Assembly (NCBI RefSeq): GCF_002706425.1
Contig: NZ_CP017713.1
Location: 1,302,001-1,366,000 of the forward strand
Length of the DNA: 64,000 bases
Source: Loigolactobacillus coryniformis subsp. coryniformis KCTC 3167 = DSM 20001
Lineage (GTDB): Bacteria > Bacillota > Bacilli > Lactobacillales > Lactobacillaceae
Direction of reading: 5' to 3'
This document shows positions 1 to 10,661 of this stretch, piece after piece. Position 1 is the stretch's first letter. The number at the start of each line of letters is the position of its first letter. The notes beneath the pieces were generated by a model that saw only the letters and a list, made by a program, of their open reading frames with translations, searched no databases and was not told the DNA's origin. Position numbers and translations under genes: made by a program.

Positions 1-1
1 T

Positions 2-1048
2 TATTTGATGAAGCAGGCATTCTTCGTTATTTTAGGGTTGTTCATTGTAGCTGCTTTTTACATTATTAAATTGGATGTTCTCAAAAGTATGCAAAAGATC
101 TTGATTTGCATTGTTGTTTTGATCATTGCGTTGCTCTATTTGTTGTTTGCCGGGCATTCGGTTAATGGGGCCTCCGCGTGGATCAATGTTGGTTTCTTCA
201 ACATTCAACCAGTAGAATTTGCCAAATTTATTCTAATTTGGTACTTAGCTTATTTTTTCAGTCATCGTGAACATGAGATCGCCCAAGCTGATCTAAAGAA
301 TCTCGGGCGGAATTTAGTTAGACCAGGAATTATCGTTGGTTTGATCATGTTTTTAGCGATTCTACAACCGGATATTGGGGGAACGTCGATTCTAGCGGCA
401 ATTACGTTAGTACTAGTTTTTACCAGTGGGGCACGGTTTCTCTATGGTTTCAGTTTTAGTGCAATCGGGTTTGCTTTAGTTGGCGCCGGCTTCATGTATT
501 TACAAAAGTTACCGATCCATGCTAGCAGTGGTTACCAGTATCGGCGTTTGATGGCGTTTGTCCACCCATTCGCTTTGGCTGGTACGGATGGTAAACAATT
601 GGTTAATTCGTATTATGCGATCAATAATGGTGGTTGGTTTGGTGTTGGTTTAGGTAATAGTATCCAAAAACGCGGTTACCTGCCAGCGCCCTATACCGAC
701 TTTATTATATCGATCACTGCGGAAGAATTAGGCTTGATCGCCGTTATTATTATTTTAGCGTTAGTCTATTTCTTAGCTGCACGGATCATCTTAGTTGGTA
801 TGCGTGCGCGTGATTCCTTTAGTGCTTTATTTTGCATTGGGGTTGGAGCGATGATCATGGTCCAAACAACGATCAATATTGGTGGTATTTCAGGCATTTT
901 GCCAATTACAGGGGTTACATTTCCCTTTGTGAGCTACGGGGGCTCCTCAATACTGGTTTTGGTGATGTCAATCGGTGTTGCGTTAAATGTTAGTGCAACT
1001 GAGAAAGGCATTCAGAAACAGCGTAAACAAAAAATGAACAAAGGTTAA
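2..1048 (+). CDS. ftsW: Cell division lipid II flippase/polymerase FtsW (5' end outside window)
   Basis: SEDS-family integral membrane protein that polymerises septal peptidoglycan from lipid II with a partner class B PBP. The reading frame is open to the left edge, so the N-terminal residues are missing; about 347 residues remain of a usual ~390. Visible are many hydrophobic helices, the NGASAWINVG segment typical of the family, and the C-terminal signature PFVSYGGSS near residue 310. The order ftsW-pyc is common in lactobacilli and supports FtsW over its paralogue RodA. It ends 26 bases before the pyc start, so the two may be co-transcribed. Confidence 0.9.
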   Translation, partial: YLMKQAFFVILGLFIVAAFYIIKLDVLKSMQKILICIVVLIIALLYLLFAGHSVNGASAWINVGFFNIQPVEFAKFILIWYLAYFFSHREHEIAQADLKNLGRNLVRPGIIVGLIMFLAILQPDIGGTSILAAITLVLVFTSGARFLYGFSFSAIGFALVGAGFMYLQKLPIHASSGYQYRRLMAFVHPFALAGTDGKQLVNSYYAINNGGWFGVGLGNSIQKRGYLPAPYTDFIISITAEELGLIAVIIILALVYFLAARIILVGMRARDSFSALFCIGVGAMIMVQTTINIGGISGILPITGVTFPFVSYGGSSILVLVMSIGVALNVSATEKGIQKQRKQKMNKG

Positions 1049-1074
1049 TTGATAATGAAAGGGTGATAGTTAGT

Positions 1075-4000
1075 ATGAAAAAAGTACTGATCGCGAACCG
1101 GGGAGAGATTGCGGTACGTATCATTCGTGCATGTGAGGAACTTGGCTTAGAAACTGTAGGTATTTATGCTAAAGAGGATGAATATTCCTTACATCGTTTC
1201 AAGGCCGATGAAGCTTATTTAGTTGGTGCCGGCAAACAGCCGATTGCGGCTTATCTGGATATTGAAGATATTATTCGGATTGCTAAAATGAGCGGTGCCG
1301 ATGCCATTCATCCTGGTTACGGTTTTTTGTCTGAAAACGCCCAATTAGCACGGCGTTGTCAAGAAGAAGGTATTACTTTTGTTGGACCAACTGCTGAATT
1401 GCTAGAAATGTTTGGTGATAAAGTCGCAGCTAAGCGTGCAGCGCATGAAGCTAACGTGCAAACCATCCCAGGTAAAGATGAGCCGGTTACTGATCTAGCC
1501 GAGATCGAAGAGTTTGCGGCGACCTATGGTTATCCGATCATGATCAAAGCAGCAATGGGCGGTGGCGGCCGTGGTATGCGGATCGTACATAGTGCTGCGG
1601 AATTAGCTGATAGTTACGCTCGTGCTAAAAGTGAAGCACTACAATCATTTGGTAGCGATGAGATTTACGTTGAACGCTTTATTAAATCAGCTAAACATAT
1701 TGAAGTACAGATCCTAGCTGATCAACATGGGAATGTGCTGCATTTATTTGAACGCGATTGTTCAGTTCAACGGCGGAACCAAAAGGTGATTGAAGTTGCT
1801 CCTTGTGTCATGTTGACTGACGAACAACGTGAACGGGTTACTAGTGCTGCAGTCCGTTTTATGGAACATGTTCACTATCAAAATGCGGCAACAATTGAGT
1901 TCTTATTTGAACCGGCCAAGGATCAATTCTATTTTATTGAAGTTAACCCGCGGGTTCAGGTTGAGCATACGATCACCGAAATGATCACTGGTGTTGATAT
2001 TGTACAAACACAATTAAAAATTGCCCAAGGCCAAGATCTATTTACCGATATTGGTCTGCCACACCAAGCAGATTTACGCTTTCATGGTGCGGCGATCCAA
2101 TGCCGGGTCACAACTGAAGACCCATTGAATAACTTCATGCCAGATACTGGCACGATTGAAACTTATCAATCACCAGCTGGGAATGGGGTCCGTTTAGATG
2201 GGGGTAACGCCTATGCTGGGGCGGTGATCACACCATACTTTGACTCTCTGCTGGTTAAGGTTTGTACCCATGCGCTTAATTTTGAACAGGCAACTCAGAA
2301 AATGTTGCGGGTATTGCGTGAATTTACGATTCGTGGCATCAAGACTAACATTGCTTTTATGGAAAAAGTCATTCAGCATCCAGAATTTATTTCCGGTGAA
2401 GCTGAAACAACGTTTATTGATAATACGCCAGCTTTATTTGCGATTCCACGTTCGATCGATAATAGTACGCAAAAAATGCAGTATATTGGTGATATTACGG
2501 TTAACGGTTATGGCGATCTTGATCGGCATGAGAAAAAGTATTATCCTGAAGGCCAATTTAAAGCTGACTTTAAGCCATTTCCTAAGGGACTTGTCACTGC
2601 AAAAACAATTTTAGATGCGCAGGGCGCTGATGCCGTAAATGATTGGTTAAAGCAACAAAACAAGTTGTTATTGACCGATACAACTTTTCGTGACGCTCAT
2701 CAAAGTTTATTTGCAACGCGAATGCGGACACACGATATGCTAGGAATCGCTGATGGCATGCAAAAGGCGCTACCTAATTTATTTTCTTATGAGATGTGGG
2801 GCGGCGCAACTTTTGATGTGGCGTATCGTTTCTTAGTTGAGGATCCATGGGAACGATTGAAGCAATTGCGGAAAAAGATGCCGCATACCCTGTTCCAAAT
2901 GTTATTCCGTGGTAGTAATGCAGTAGGGTATAAGAATTATCCCGATAATGTATTGGCTGAATTTATTAAACAAGCAGCTACTGATGGGATCGATGTTTTC
3001 CGCATCTTTGATAGTTTGAATTGGGTACCACAATTGGAGAAGAGTATCCAAGCTGTTCGCGATGCTGGTAAAATCGCCGAAGCGGCTATTTGTTACACTG
3101 GTGATATTTTGGATCCAACTAAGCATAAATATGATTTGAAATATTATCAGGATCTAGCCAAAGAATTAGCGGCTTCCGGGGCGCATATTATTGGCATCAA
3201 GGATATGGCCGGTTTACTTAAGCCCGAAGCTGCCTATGAACTAGTTTCAACATTAAAGGAATCCGTTGATCTGCCGATTCATTTGCATACCCATGATACA
3301 CCGGGTAATGGTGTTAGCACGTATCAACGTGCGGCAGCGGCCGGTGTCGATATCGTTGATGTGGCGCAAAGTGCGTTGTCAGGTACAACGAGTCAGCCAA
3401 GTATGGAAAGTTTGTATTATGCGTTAACTGATAATCCACGGCAACCTGATTTAGATATTCATGCTGCTGAGCAGTTGAATCGTTATTTTGAAGGTATCCG
3501 GCCATTCTACGGTGACTTTGCTAATGGCTTGAATGCACCCGTAACGGAAAACTATACCGCGCAAATGCCAGGTGGTCAGTATTCCAACCTACGGCAGCAA
3601 GCTAGTGCGGTTGGCTTAGGTGATCGTTGGGAAGACGTTAAGCGCATGTATGCCACCGTCAACCAAATGTTTGGTGATATCGTGAAGGTTACACCATCGT
3701 CGAAAGTTGTTGGTGATATGGCGTTGTTCATGGTTCAACATAAATTAACTGAGGATGACGTTTACGCTAAAGGTGATACGATCGATTTTCCTGATTCTGT
3801 AGTTAGATTCTTCATGGGTGATCTAGGTCAGCCAGTTGGTGGGTTCCCAGAAAAATTGCAAAAGATTATTCTAAAAGGGAAAACACCATTGACAGTACGA
3901 CCTGGTAGCTTAGCTAAACCTGTTGATTTTGCGACAGTTAAGGCTGAATTAGCTGAAAAGATTAAGAACGAACCAACTAAAGAAGAAGTACTCAGTTATT

Positions 4001-4530
4001 TGATGTACCCTGATGTTTTCCTAGACTATCATCAACGGAAAGAAATTTATGGGGATGTTTCAACATTGGACACACCAACATTTTTCCAAGGTATGCGAAT
4101 CGGTGAGAAGATTGAAATTCATGTCCGTCCGGGTAAGACCTGGATCTTAACGTTAAATGAAATTGGCGAACCTGATATCGAAGGTAACCGGACTTTGTAT
4201 TTCACTGTTAATGGCCAACGCAGTGAAGTTGTGATCAATGATAAGAGTGCTAAACAATCAGTGACAGTTTCACAAAAAGCTGAACCAACTAATCGTGAAC
4301 AAATTGGGGCGGCGATGACTGGCACTGTCCTTAGCGTTTTGGTGACAACGGATCAATTAGTTCAAAAGGGTGAACCATTGTTAGTTACGGAAGCGATGAA
4401 GATGGAGACAACGATTCAAGCACCATTTACAGGTCGAATCAATCATTTATATGTTCAAGAAGGCGATCGTGTTGATTCCAATGAGCTATTGTTGGAGATC
4501 AAGCCGGAAAAAACAAATAGTAAAGCTTAG
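1075..4530 (+). CDS. pyc: Pyruvate carboxylase
   Basis: Biotin-dependent, ATP-driven carboxylation of pyruvate to oxaloacetate, the anaplerotic route to aspartate. Domains in order: biotin carboxylase with ATP-grasp (residues ~1-450, starting KKVLIANRGEIAVRI, with HPGYGFLSEN), carboxyltransferase (~530-800, with LLTDTTFRDAHQS and the metal-site HLHTHDT), PYC/OADA tetramerisation region, and a C-terminal biotinyl domain with the EAMKMET motif (biotinyl Lys ~1109). Length 1151 aa is normal. A GTG lies upstream in frame at 1063, but the AAAGGGTGA ribosome binding site at 1058-1066 is spaced correctly for the ATG at 1075. Confidence 0.97.
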   Translation: MKKVLIANRGEIAVRIIRACEELGLETVGIYAKEDEYSLHRFKADEAYLVGAGKQPIAAYLDIEDIIRIAKMSGADAIHPGYGFLSENAQLARRCQEEGITFVGPTAELLEMFGDKVAAKRAAHEANVQTIPGKDEPVTDLAEIEEFAATYGYPIMIKAAMGGGGRGMRIVHSAAELADSYARAKSEALQSFGSDEIYVERFIKSAKHIEVQILADQHGNVLHLFERDCSVQRRNQKVIEVAPCVMLTDEQRERVTSAAVRFMEHVHYQNAATIEFLFEPAKDQFYFIEVNPRVQVEHTITEMITGVDIVQTQLKIAQGQDLFTDIGLPHQADLRFHGAAIQCRVTTEDPLNNFMPDTGTIETYQSPAGNGVRLDGGNAYAGAVITPYFDSLLVKVCTHALNFEQATQKMLRVLREFTIRGIKTNIAFMEKVIQHPEFISGEAETTFIDNTPALFAIPRSIDNSTQKMQYIGDITVNGYGDLDRHEKKYYPEGQFKADFKPFPKGLVTAKTILDAQGADAVNDWLKQQNKLLLTDTTFRDAHQSLFATRMRTHDMLGIADGMQKALPNLFSYEMWGGATFDVAYRFLVEDPWERLKQLRKKMPHTLFQMLFRGSNAVGYKNYPDNVLAEFIKQAATDGIDVFRIFDSLNWVPQLEKSIQAVRDAGKIAEAAICYTGDILDPTKHKYDLKYYQDLAKELAASGAHIIGIKDMAGLLKPEAAYELVSTLKESVDLPIHLHTHDTPGNGVSTYQRAAAAGVDIVDVAQSALSGTTSQPSMESLYYALTDNPRQPDLDIHAAEQLNRYFEGIRPFYGDFANGLNAPVTENYTAQMPGGQYSNLRQQASAVGLGDRWEDVKRMYATVNQMFGDIVKVTPSSKVVGDMALFMVQHKLTEDDVYAKGDTIDFPDSVVRFFMGDLGQPVGGFPEKLQKIILKGKTPLTVRPGSLAKPVDFATVKAELAEKIKNEPTKEEVLSYLMYPDVFLDYHQRKEIYGDVSTLDTPTFFQGMRIGEKIEIHVRPGKTWILTLNEIGEPDIEGNRTLYFTVNGQRSEVVINDKSAKQSVTVSQKAEPTNREQIGAAMTGTVLSVLVTTDQLVQKGEPLLVTEAMKMETTIQAPFTGRINHLYVQEGDRVDSNELLLEIKPEKTNSKA

Positions 4531-4542
4531 GCAGATGATTTG

Positions 4543-4959
4543 ATGATTATCACTGAGAACTCGGTCGCTTTGTTGGAGCAAGTTGATCAGTTGGTGGTCA
4601 CTTTAGCGGCTAGCCCACTTTTTCAAACCTATCAGCAAGCTAAAAAAGCACTGGCGGCTGACACAGTAGCGCAACAGAAAATTGCGGCGTTACAAACCGT
4701 AAATGAGGCATTTGCGGCTATCAAGGATTATGGTCAGTATGCGCCTGATTATCAAACTAAGCGGCGTGAATTACGCCACTTAAAGCGTGAAGTTACTTTA
4801 TGGCCAACCGTTGCAGCGTTTAAACGGGCAGAAATGGATCTGCAGACTGCACTTGATGAGATTGGCATCCGGTTGGCTGATTCGATTTCACCAGATATCA
4901 AAGTGGCAACTGGTAATCCGTTTTATGTAACGAGTCATACGAAAAAACATTGTCGTTAG
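4543..4959 (+). CDS. ylbF: YlbF/YmcA family regulator
   Basis: Small helical protein of the YlbF/YmcA superfamily. In Bacillus, YlbF works with YmcA and YaaT in a complex that influences RNase Y-dependent mRNA processing and development. About 138 aa, mostly alpha-helical and charged, with no membrane segment. Family assignment rests on the helical pattern and on its place directly before ylbG, rsmD and coaD, the same order as in Bacillus. ATG 4543 is taken as the start; a TTG lies one codon upstream. The ribosome binding site is weak, and the short gap after pyc suggests read-through from that gene. Confidence 0.82.
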   Translation: MIITENSVALLEQVDQLVVTLAASPLFQTYQQAKKALAADTVAQQKIAALQTVNEAFAAIKDYGQYAPDYQTKRRELRHLKREVTLWPTVAAFKRAEMDLQTALDEIGIRLADSISPDIKVATGNPFYVTSHTKKHCR

Positions 4960-5020
4960 TAATTAAATTTCAACTAGATATTTTTGTTTGGTTGGCGCAA
5001 CTAGGAAGGAGTGTGAGTAG

Positions 5021-5359
5021 ATGGCATTTACTATGACACCTAGACAAGGGTTAGTTGTTTGGGTCTATAGCTTAAAGCAACTACGGCAACTACGCCGTTA
5101 CGGTACGATCTATTACACGTCCTGCCGGCTTAAGTACGTTTATTTGTACGTGGATCAAGCGATGATTCCAACAGTTAGTGAACAAGTTAAAAAATTACAT
5201 TTTGTTCGCCGTGTCGAAGTCTCTCATCGTCCAGAATTGGATATGAATTTTGGCGAGCGGGTCGGCCAGTTAGATAAATCAGAGCCAGCAGATGTTCGTG
5301 AATCAGCAGGGCCTAAAATTTTATTAACAAGTAAAGAAATATTGAAGAAGGATTCATAA
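5021..5359 (+). CDS. ylbG: YlbG family protein (UPF0298)
   Basis: Conserved Firmicutes protein of unknown function. The N-terminal half carries the family pattern: RQGLVVWVYSLKQLRQLRRYG followed by strands around YTSCRLKYVYLYVD. Residues after ~85 are a low-complexity, charged tail. Length 112 aa is slightly longer than Bacillus YlbG (~90 aa). A clear AAGGAG site lies 8-10 bases before ATG 5021. It sits between ylbF and rsmD and is presumably part of the same transcription unit; three bases separate it from rsmD. The function is not established, so only the family call is firm. Confidence 0.85.
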   Translation: MAFTMTPRQGLVVWVYSLKQLRQLRRYGTIYYTSCRLKYVYLYVDQAMIPTVSEQVKKLHFVRRVEVSHRPELDMNFGERVGQLDKSEPADVRESAGPKILLTSKEILKKDS

Positions 5360-5362
5360 CGT

Positions 5363-6419
<1,057 letters not shown>

Positions 6420-6421
6420 GC

Positions 6422-7453
6422 ATGAAGCAACACAAGCGCAAAATAACGATTTTGGTTATCGTGCTGCTATTATTGATCGGGTTTTTCTTGCCCTTACCTT
6501 TTTATCTGGAGACACCGGGGACTGCGGAATCTTTAAGTAAGTTTGTTACAGTTGATGGCAAACGTGATCGCCGGAAAGGGCATTATATGCTGACGACGGT
6601 TGCTTTGCAGCAAGCACGGCCACTGACTTATTTATGGAGCAAAACGCAGCCCTTTGCGGAAACAGTTAGTAAAGAATCGTTGATGGGTGGTGCTAGCAAT
6701 CGAACGTATGAACAGATGCAAACTTATTACATGCAGTCATCGATCAACGATGCGATCACAGTTGCTTACCGGCGAGCTGGTGAAGCTTATCATAAAAAAT
6801 ATCGTGGAATCTATGTGATGTCACTTTTAGCTGGTTCAAAGTTTAAGAGGCATTTAGCGATTGGGGATACCGTCACGAAAATCGACGGCCATGCATTTAA
6901 AAGCGCGCAACAATTCATCAACTACGTTAAACGACAACGTGTCGGTCAAAAAGTGACGGTGACGTATACCCATAAGCAGCGGGTTAAAACAACGACACAA
7001 GCTTTAGTCAAACTGCCAGGAACTAAACGACCTGGTTTAGGAATCACTTTAGTTGATCATTCACAGGTCAAGACCGATATTCCGGTAAAAGTTAATGTAG
7101 GTGAGATTGGCGGACCTTCTGCTGGAACGATGTTTACGCTAGAAATTTATGACCAATTAACTGGTGGTAAGTTACGGCGTGGACGGAAGATTGCTGGAAC
7201 CGGAACGATGGACGCAAAAGGCAATGTTGGTGCTATCGGTGGCATCGATAAAAAAGTTGTTGCTGCTAGTCGTGCCGGAGCAACTATTTTCTTCGCCCCG
7301 AATGACCCAGTCACTAAAGCTGATAAAAAGGCGGACCCTAATTATAAAAATAATTATGCGGTTGCAAAGGCTGCGGCCAAACGGATCCACAGCAAAATCA
7401 AAGTTGTACCGATCAAAACCTTTAGTGATGTCGTCAATTATTTGAAAAAATAA
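6422..7453 (+). CDS. sepM: PDZ/Lon-type (S16) membrane protease, YlbL/SepM-like
   Basis: Membrane-anchored serine protease. In streptococci the orthologue SepM trims the competence pheromone; in Bacillus it is YlbL. One N-terminal transmembrane helix (residues ~8-27), a PDZ domain (~130-195, GSKFKRHLAIGDTVTKIDG), then a Lon-like peptidase domain with the catalytic Ser in GGPSAGT (about Ser233) and the Lys in GGIDKKV (Lys277 or Lys278). Length 343 aa is normal. It starts two bases after coaD ends and is followed by a strong terminator. In many lactobacilli this gene lies directly next to comEA; here two IS elements separate them. Confidence 0.9.
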   Translation: MKQHKRKITILVIVLLLLIGFFLPLPFYLETPGTAESLSKFVTVDGKRDRRKGHYMLTTVALQQARPLTYLWSKTQPFAETVSKESLMGGASNRTYEQMQTYYMQSSINDAITVAYRRAGEAYHKKYRGIYVMSLLAGSKFKRHLAIGDTVTKIDGHAFKSAQQFINYVKRQRVGQKVTVTYTHKQRVKTTTQALVKLPGTKRPGLGITLVDHSQVKTDIPVKVNVGEIGGPSAGTMFTLEIYDQLTGGKLRRGRKIAGTGTMDAKGNVGAIGGIDKKVVAASRAGATIFFAPNDPVTKADKKADPNYKNNYAVAKAAAKRIHSKIKVVPIKTFSDVVNYLKK

Positions 7454-7463
7454 TGAATTAATG

Positions 7464-7492
7464 AAGCCGTTCAGAAAATGAACGGCTTTTTT
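7464..7492 (+). terminator. Intrinsic terminator after sepM
   Basis: GC-rich stem AGCCGTTC/GAACGGCT with a 7-nt loop, followed immediately by a T tract. It closes the ylbF-sepM transcription unit. Confidence 0.9.
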
Positions 7493-7544
7493 GCGTAGAT
7501 TAAATATAGTGGCTGATTAAAATAAGGTAACGTCAAAAGTTCTA

Positions 7545-9028
7545 CAGCACTTTACAGCTTTTCACTGACCCCCGACCAACAAGAAGCCAACCACTGAATC
7601 ACCACTTTGGCCGGTGTTGTTTTTAACCGCCTTTGCACTTGCCGCGCTAAACTAGCCAAAAACAGCGCCGCTTGAATTTGCCGACTTAACCAGAGTTTGC
7701 GTTCACGCAAACTTTTGGTTACCAAAAAAGCTAAACTAGGTTGGGTCAATGGCAATACGATCATCAAGGTATACGCCGTATTCAATAAATGATGATCGGC
7801 TTCAATCTTGGCTACTGAACGCACGGCGTAATCACCGAAGTGCCAGAATGTTTTCATTTCATAAAAATAGGTCTCGATCGCCCAACGTTTTTGATAGTAG
7901 GCCAACGCTCGTAGCGCTGGCGCAGGGGCGCTGGTCTCCGGCGTCCGATAGGTGAGCTGGGTCGGATCAACGGCTAGGGTTTCGGTTGTGATCGCCGCTA
8001 ATTCTTCGGGCGCGCTCGTCGCCATGAACAGACGACAAGTCGTCTTGCGTTGTACGCGGATCATGTAAACTGGCTGGGGCATCAAGCGTGTCAGACACCG
8101 CACTATACCGATCTGATCTCCGGCCGAACAAAGATTTAATGCAATATTTCCCAAATGGATCTGGTCACCATATTTCCGCGGCCGACCGCGCTTACCGGTG
8201 CGTTTGGGTAAGCCAAACATGGCGGTATCTTTACGCACATTGGCGATCATAGCTAGATTAGGTTGCGTCATGACCAGTTGGTTGATCTCAGCTTTGGGAT
8301 ACCAACTGTCACACAGTAGGAACACTTGTTGGTCGCTGGCGATCGATTTCAAAGTCGTCTTGATCATTTGCGCCGCTTGCTGGTATTTGGTCGCCTGTTC
8401 CGCCTGATAAAGGTGCGTGGCTAACGGCAAGAACGTATAAACTGGCTGGTCATCTTGGTCCCGCTGTGTTGGGATCATCAGACCTAAAGTAACGAAATCA
8501 TGGGCATTGACGAGCCGCTTACCCGTATGTGCGGCGTGATCGAATAGATATTTGACGCCGGTAAATTTGTGGCCGAACTTGGGTTGGACCGTGTCATCCA
8601 GAACCAATAATAAGGGCAAGTCCTGACAAGTAGTGGGAATCAAGGTCAGTAAATACGTCAAGTTGCGCACTTCTAACTGTGGCAAGTGGTTACCGATCAC
8701 TGCCAAAGCCCGATAAAACGTGTTCAAAGAATGCTTCGTCACCCGGCCCAGAAATTGTTCAAATAAGTGGCGGATCGAGTGGCGGTCACCGATCACTAAC
8801 AACGCTAGACACAACCAAAAATAGTTAAGGCCCATTGGCTTAGACAAGCCAGCCGCTTTTAAATCAGAAAAATAGGCGTGGAGGGTGGTTAAAAGTGATG
8901 ATTTTTGATAAAATGAGTTCAACACGAATCCTTCTTTCTAAATGGTTTTTTGTCGAACTCATTTTAGCAAAGAATAGGCATTCGTGCCTTTTTATATCCA
9001 AATTTTTTTAAAAAGCTGTAAAGTGCTG
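7545..9028 (-). mobile_element. IS4-like insertion sequence (1484 bp) with 18-bp inverted repeats and 8-bp target duplication
   Basis: The ends are readable: 18-bp perfect terminal inverted repeats, CAGCACTTTACAGCTTTT at 7545-7562 and its complement at 9011-9028. The 8-bp direct repeat AAGTTCTA flanks the element at 7537-7544 and 9029-9036. The intact ends and duplication indicate a recent insertion. It carries one transposase gene on the minus strand. A 16-bp inverted repeat with one mismatch (8909-8924 with 8951-8966) spans the transposase start region, and CACGAAT/ATTCGTG (8923-8929 with 8980-8986) offers an alternative pairing. Confidence 0.92.
7552..8925 (-). CDS. IS4-family DDE transposase (457 aa)
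   Basis: Transposase of the 7545-9028 element. DDE residues are visible: first Asp in LLLVLDDTVQPKFG (~residue 110), second in FLLCDSWYPKAE (~205), and the Glu in the Y-(2)-R-(3)-E-(6)-K signature YQKRWAIETYFYEMK (~350-364). The frame is intact and likely starts at GTG 8925, with an AAGGA ribosome binding site close upstream. It is not closely similar to the other two IS4-like transposases in the window. Confidence 0.9.
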   Translation of the reverse strand: MLNSFYQKSSLLTTLHAYFSDLKAAGLSKPMGLNYFWLCLALLVIGDRHSIRHLFEQFLGRVTKHSLNTFYRALAVIGNHLPQLEVRNLTYLLTLIPTTCQDLPLLLVLDDTVQPKFGHKFTGVKYLFDHAAHTGKRLVNAHDFVTLGLMIPTQRDQDDQPVYTFLPLATHLYQAEQATKYQQAAQMIKTTLKSIASDQQVFLLCDSWYPKAEINQLVMTQPNLAMIANVRKDTAMFGLPKRTGKRGRPRKYGDQIHLGNIALNLCSAGDQIGIVRCLTRLMPQPVYMIRVQRKTTCRLFMATSAPEELAAITTETLAVDPTQLTYRTPETSAPAPALRALAYYQKRWAIETYFYEMKTFWHFGDYAVRSVAKIEADHHLLNTAYTLMIVLPLTQPSLAFLVTKSLRERKLWLSRQIQAALFLASLARQVQRRLKTTPAKVVIQWLASCWSGVSEKL

Positions 9029-9212
9029 AAGTTCTATGAAAACCGTGGTTCAGAAGGTGGTGTAGATGCAACTGTAGAAATCGACTTAAGGATTGAGTGG
9101 TCTAGTTGGTTAGTTCTGTACGCGCACAGTATTAATCCGGCCAATCGCCCGTTTCGAGGCAACACAAAGTCAGCTTAGACAAGTTTGATTCTAGTCCTAA
9201 ACTAATGCTTGC

Positions 9213-10661
9213 TTATGCAGTTGGTAATTGGCTTTGTGCTAGATCAATCAAGGCCAACCATTTATCGTACATGCGCGGTTTATTGTCCAGCTCTGGTAGG
9301 TGTACCGGCACCTTATAATCTAGCGCTTCGTGCGGGCGTAAAAAGTTATAAGCCGCTGAATATAAGGCGGTATAACTGGCTGAACCGGTTGGTGAGTTAA
9401 AACCAGTGGCCGACCGATAATTGCCCTTAAAACTACGGTTTAAACGCTCAATTGTTTGTTTCAAGAAACGATACTCTTTACTGATTGGATCTTTGTTGGT
9501 CAACCCTACTACTTGCTTGATTTTAAAATTGATCCCTTGTTGAGCAAAATAAAGTTGTGCTACTTGATAAATGGGATTGGCGTCGACTACGAACTGTAGG
9601 TCGGCTGGACGTTCGGACATCTTCTGTAGGACTTGATTGATGGCAACGACCGCTGATTCAGTTGTGCGGTTGGGCGTTATATAGTCGGCTAGAATTAGCT
9701 TTTTAACCGCGTCGTAAAAGTAAAAGATATAGTTCCACTTACCTTTGACCTTGACGTAAGTCTCATCACCAACTAATTGGTTGGAAAGTTCGTAAGGATA
9801 GTTAGCCCAGAATGGTCGAATAACGGTCGCTACCGCCTCTTCGTAGTTGTGAATGGTTTGGTGGGAGATCTTAACGCCGTGAACGTCGTACATGATGGCT
9901 GCGGTACGACGGGCCGACAGGCCATAGTTAATGTGATAGGTCAGGGCAAGCCCTAAAACCTCAGGGCTGGCTTGGATCTTACTCAAATCGACCTTGGCTT
10001 GAACTGGCGAACTAGCCGCTAAGCCTTTGAGATCGAATTTAAAGTTACGGAAAGTGTAGCGTACTTTGAAGCTAGATGGCTGTTCCTTGAATTGTTTGGC
10101 TTCAGCTACGGATAACTGCTTGATTTGTTTTAAACGAAATGAACATTGGTCATTAGGACAACGTAACACATCGAAGTTACTACGGTGGTGATGAGCTTCC
10201 AATCGATGTTGGCAGTATGGGCAACGAAGTACCACCGCTTTCTTCTTCTGCGCATCACCATTTTGGAAGCTAAAAGCGCAGATCTTACACTTAAGCTGAT
10301 TACCTTTACCGTTATTAGCGTATAGATAGTCGCTTGGGGCATTACAGCGTGGGCAACGTTGGTTCTGGAACGTGATCACGGTGCCTTGTCGGCGCCGAAT
10401 TGGTTTTAGATCTTTGCCGGTTTTGGTCATGTAGTCAATGATCAGTTGCTCATAATTAAGTGATTCTGGACCAATATCGGCTGCTAAAATTGGTAATTTA
10501 TCGTCAACTTGAAATTGATTAAAGCGTTTATAGGTTGGTTTATCGGTGCTGGGCAAGCGCGAATGGTCAAAAATATCAATCAGCTGGGCCAACAAAAAGA
10601 TGATCAATGCACGTTGGAACTTGATTATTTGGACTAAATAAGTTAATAATGGTGTAAGCAC
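9213..10661 (-). CDS. Zinc-ribbon DDE transposase (IS6/unclassified type, 482 aa)
   Basis: Transposase with two N-terminal zinc ribbons (CPRC...CKIC and CPYC...CPNDQC, ~residues 105-175), a helix-turn-helix-like region, and an integrase-fold catalytic domain. D1 is in LVGDETYVKVKGKW, D2 in FVVDANPIY and E in KQTIERLNRSFKG; the C terminus has the integrase-like NFLRPHEAL. GTG 10661 is preferred because AAGGAG precedes it; a longer frame to 10745 adds a basic, unlikely N terminus. I could not find convincing terminal inverted repeats; the element probably spans roughly 9.18-10.79 kb. The 9037-9212 stretch before it contains no supported gene. Confidence 0.85.
   Translation of the reverse strand: MLTPLLTYLVQIIKFQRALIIFLLAQLIDIFDHSRLPSTDKPTYKRFNQFQVDDKLPILAADIGPESLNYEQLIIDYMTKTGKDLKPIRRRQGTVITFQNQRCPRCNAPSDYLYANNGKGNQLKCKICAFSFQNGDAQKKKAVVLRCPYCQHRLEAHHHRSNFDVLRCPNDQCSFRLKQIKQLSVAEAKQFKEQPSSFKVRYTFRNFKFDLKGLAASSPVQAKVDLSKIQASPEVLGLALTYHINYGLSARRTAAIMYDVHGVKISHQTIHNYEEAVATVIRPFWANYPYELSNQLVGDETYVKVKGKWNYIFYFYDAVKKLILADYITPNRTTESAVVAINQVLQKMSERPADLQFVVDANPIYQVAQLYFAQQGINFKIKQVVGLTNKDPISKEYRFLKQTIERLNRSFKGNYRSATGFNSPTGSASYTALYSAAYNFLRPHEALDYKVPVHLPELDNKPRMYDKWLALIDLAQSQLPTA

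Noticed and set aside
8984-9178. 64-aa plus-strand ORF at the right end of the first IS
   Set aside because: It starts inside the IS end and crosses the target duplication; no RBS or family resemblance.
9037-9212. Remnant gene between the two IS elements at 9 kb
   Set aside because: Short frames only, no recognisable similarity, and no continuity with the sequence left of the first IS.
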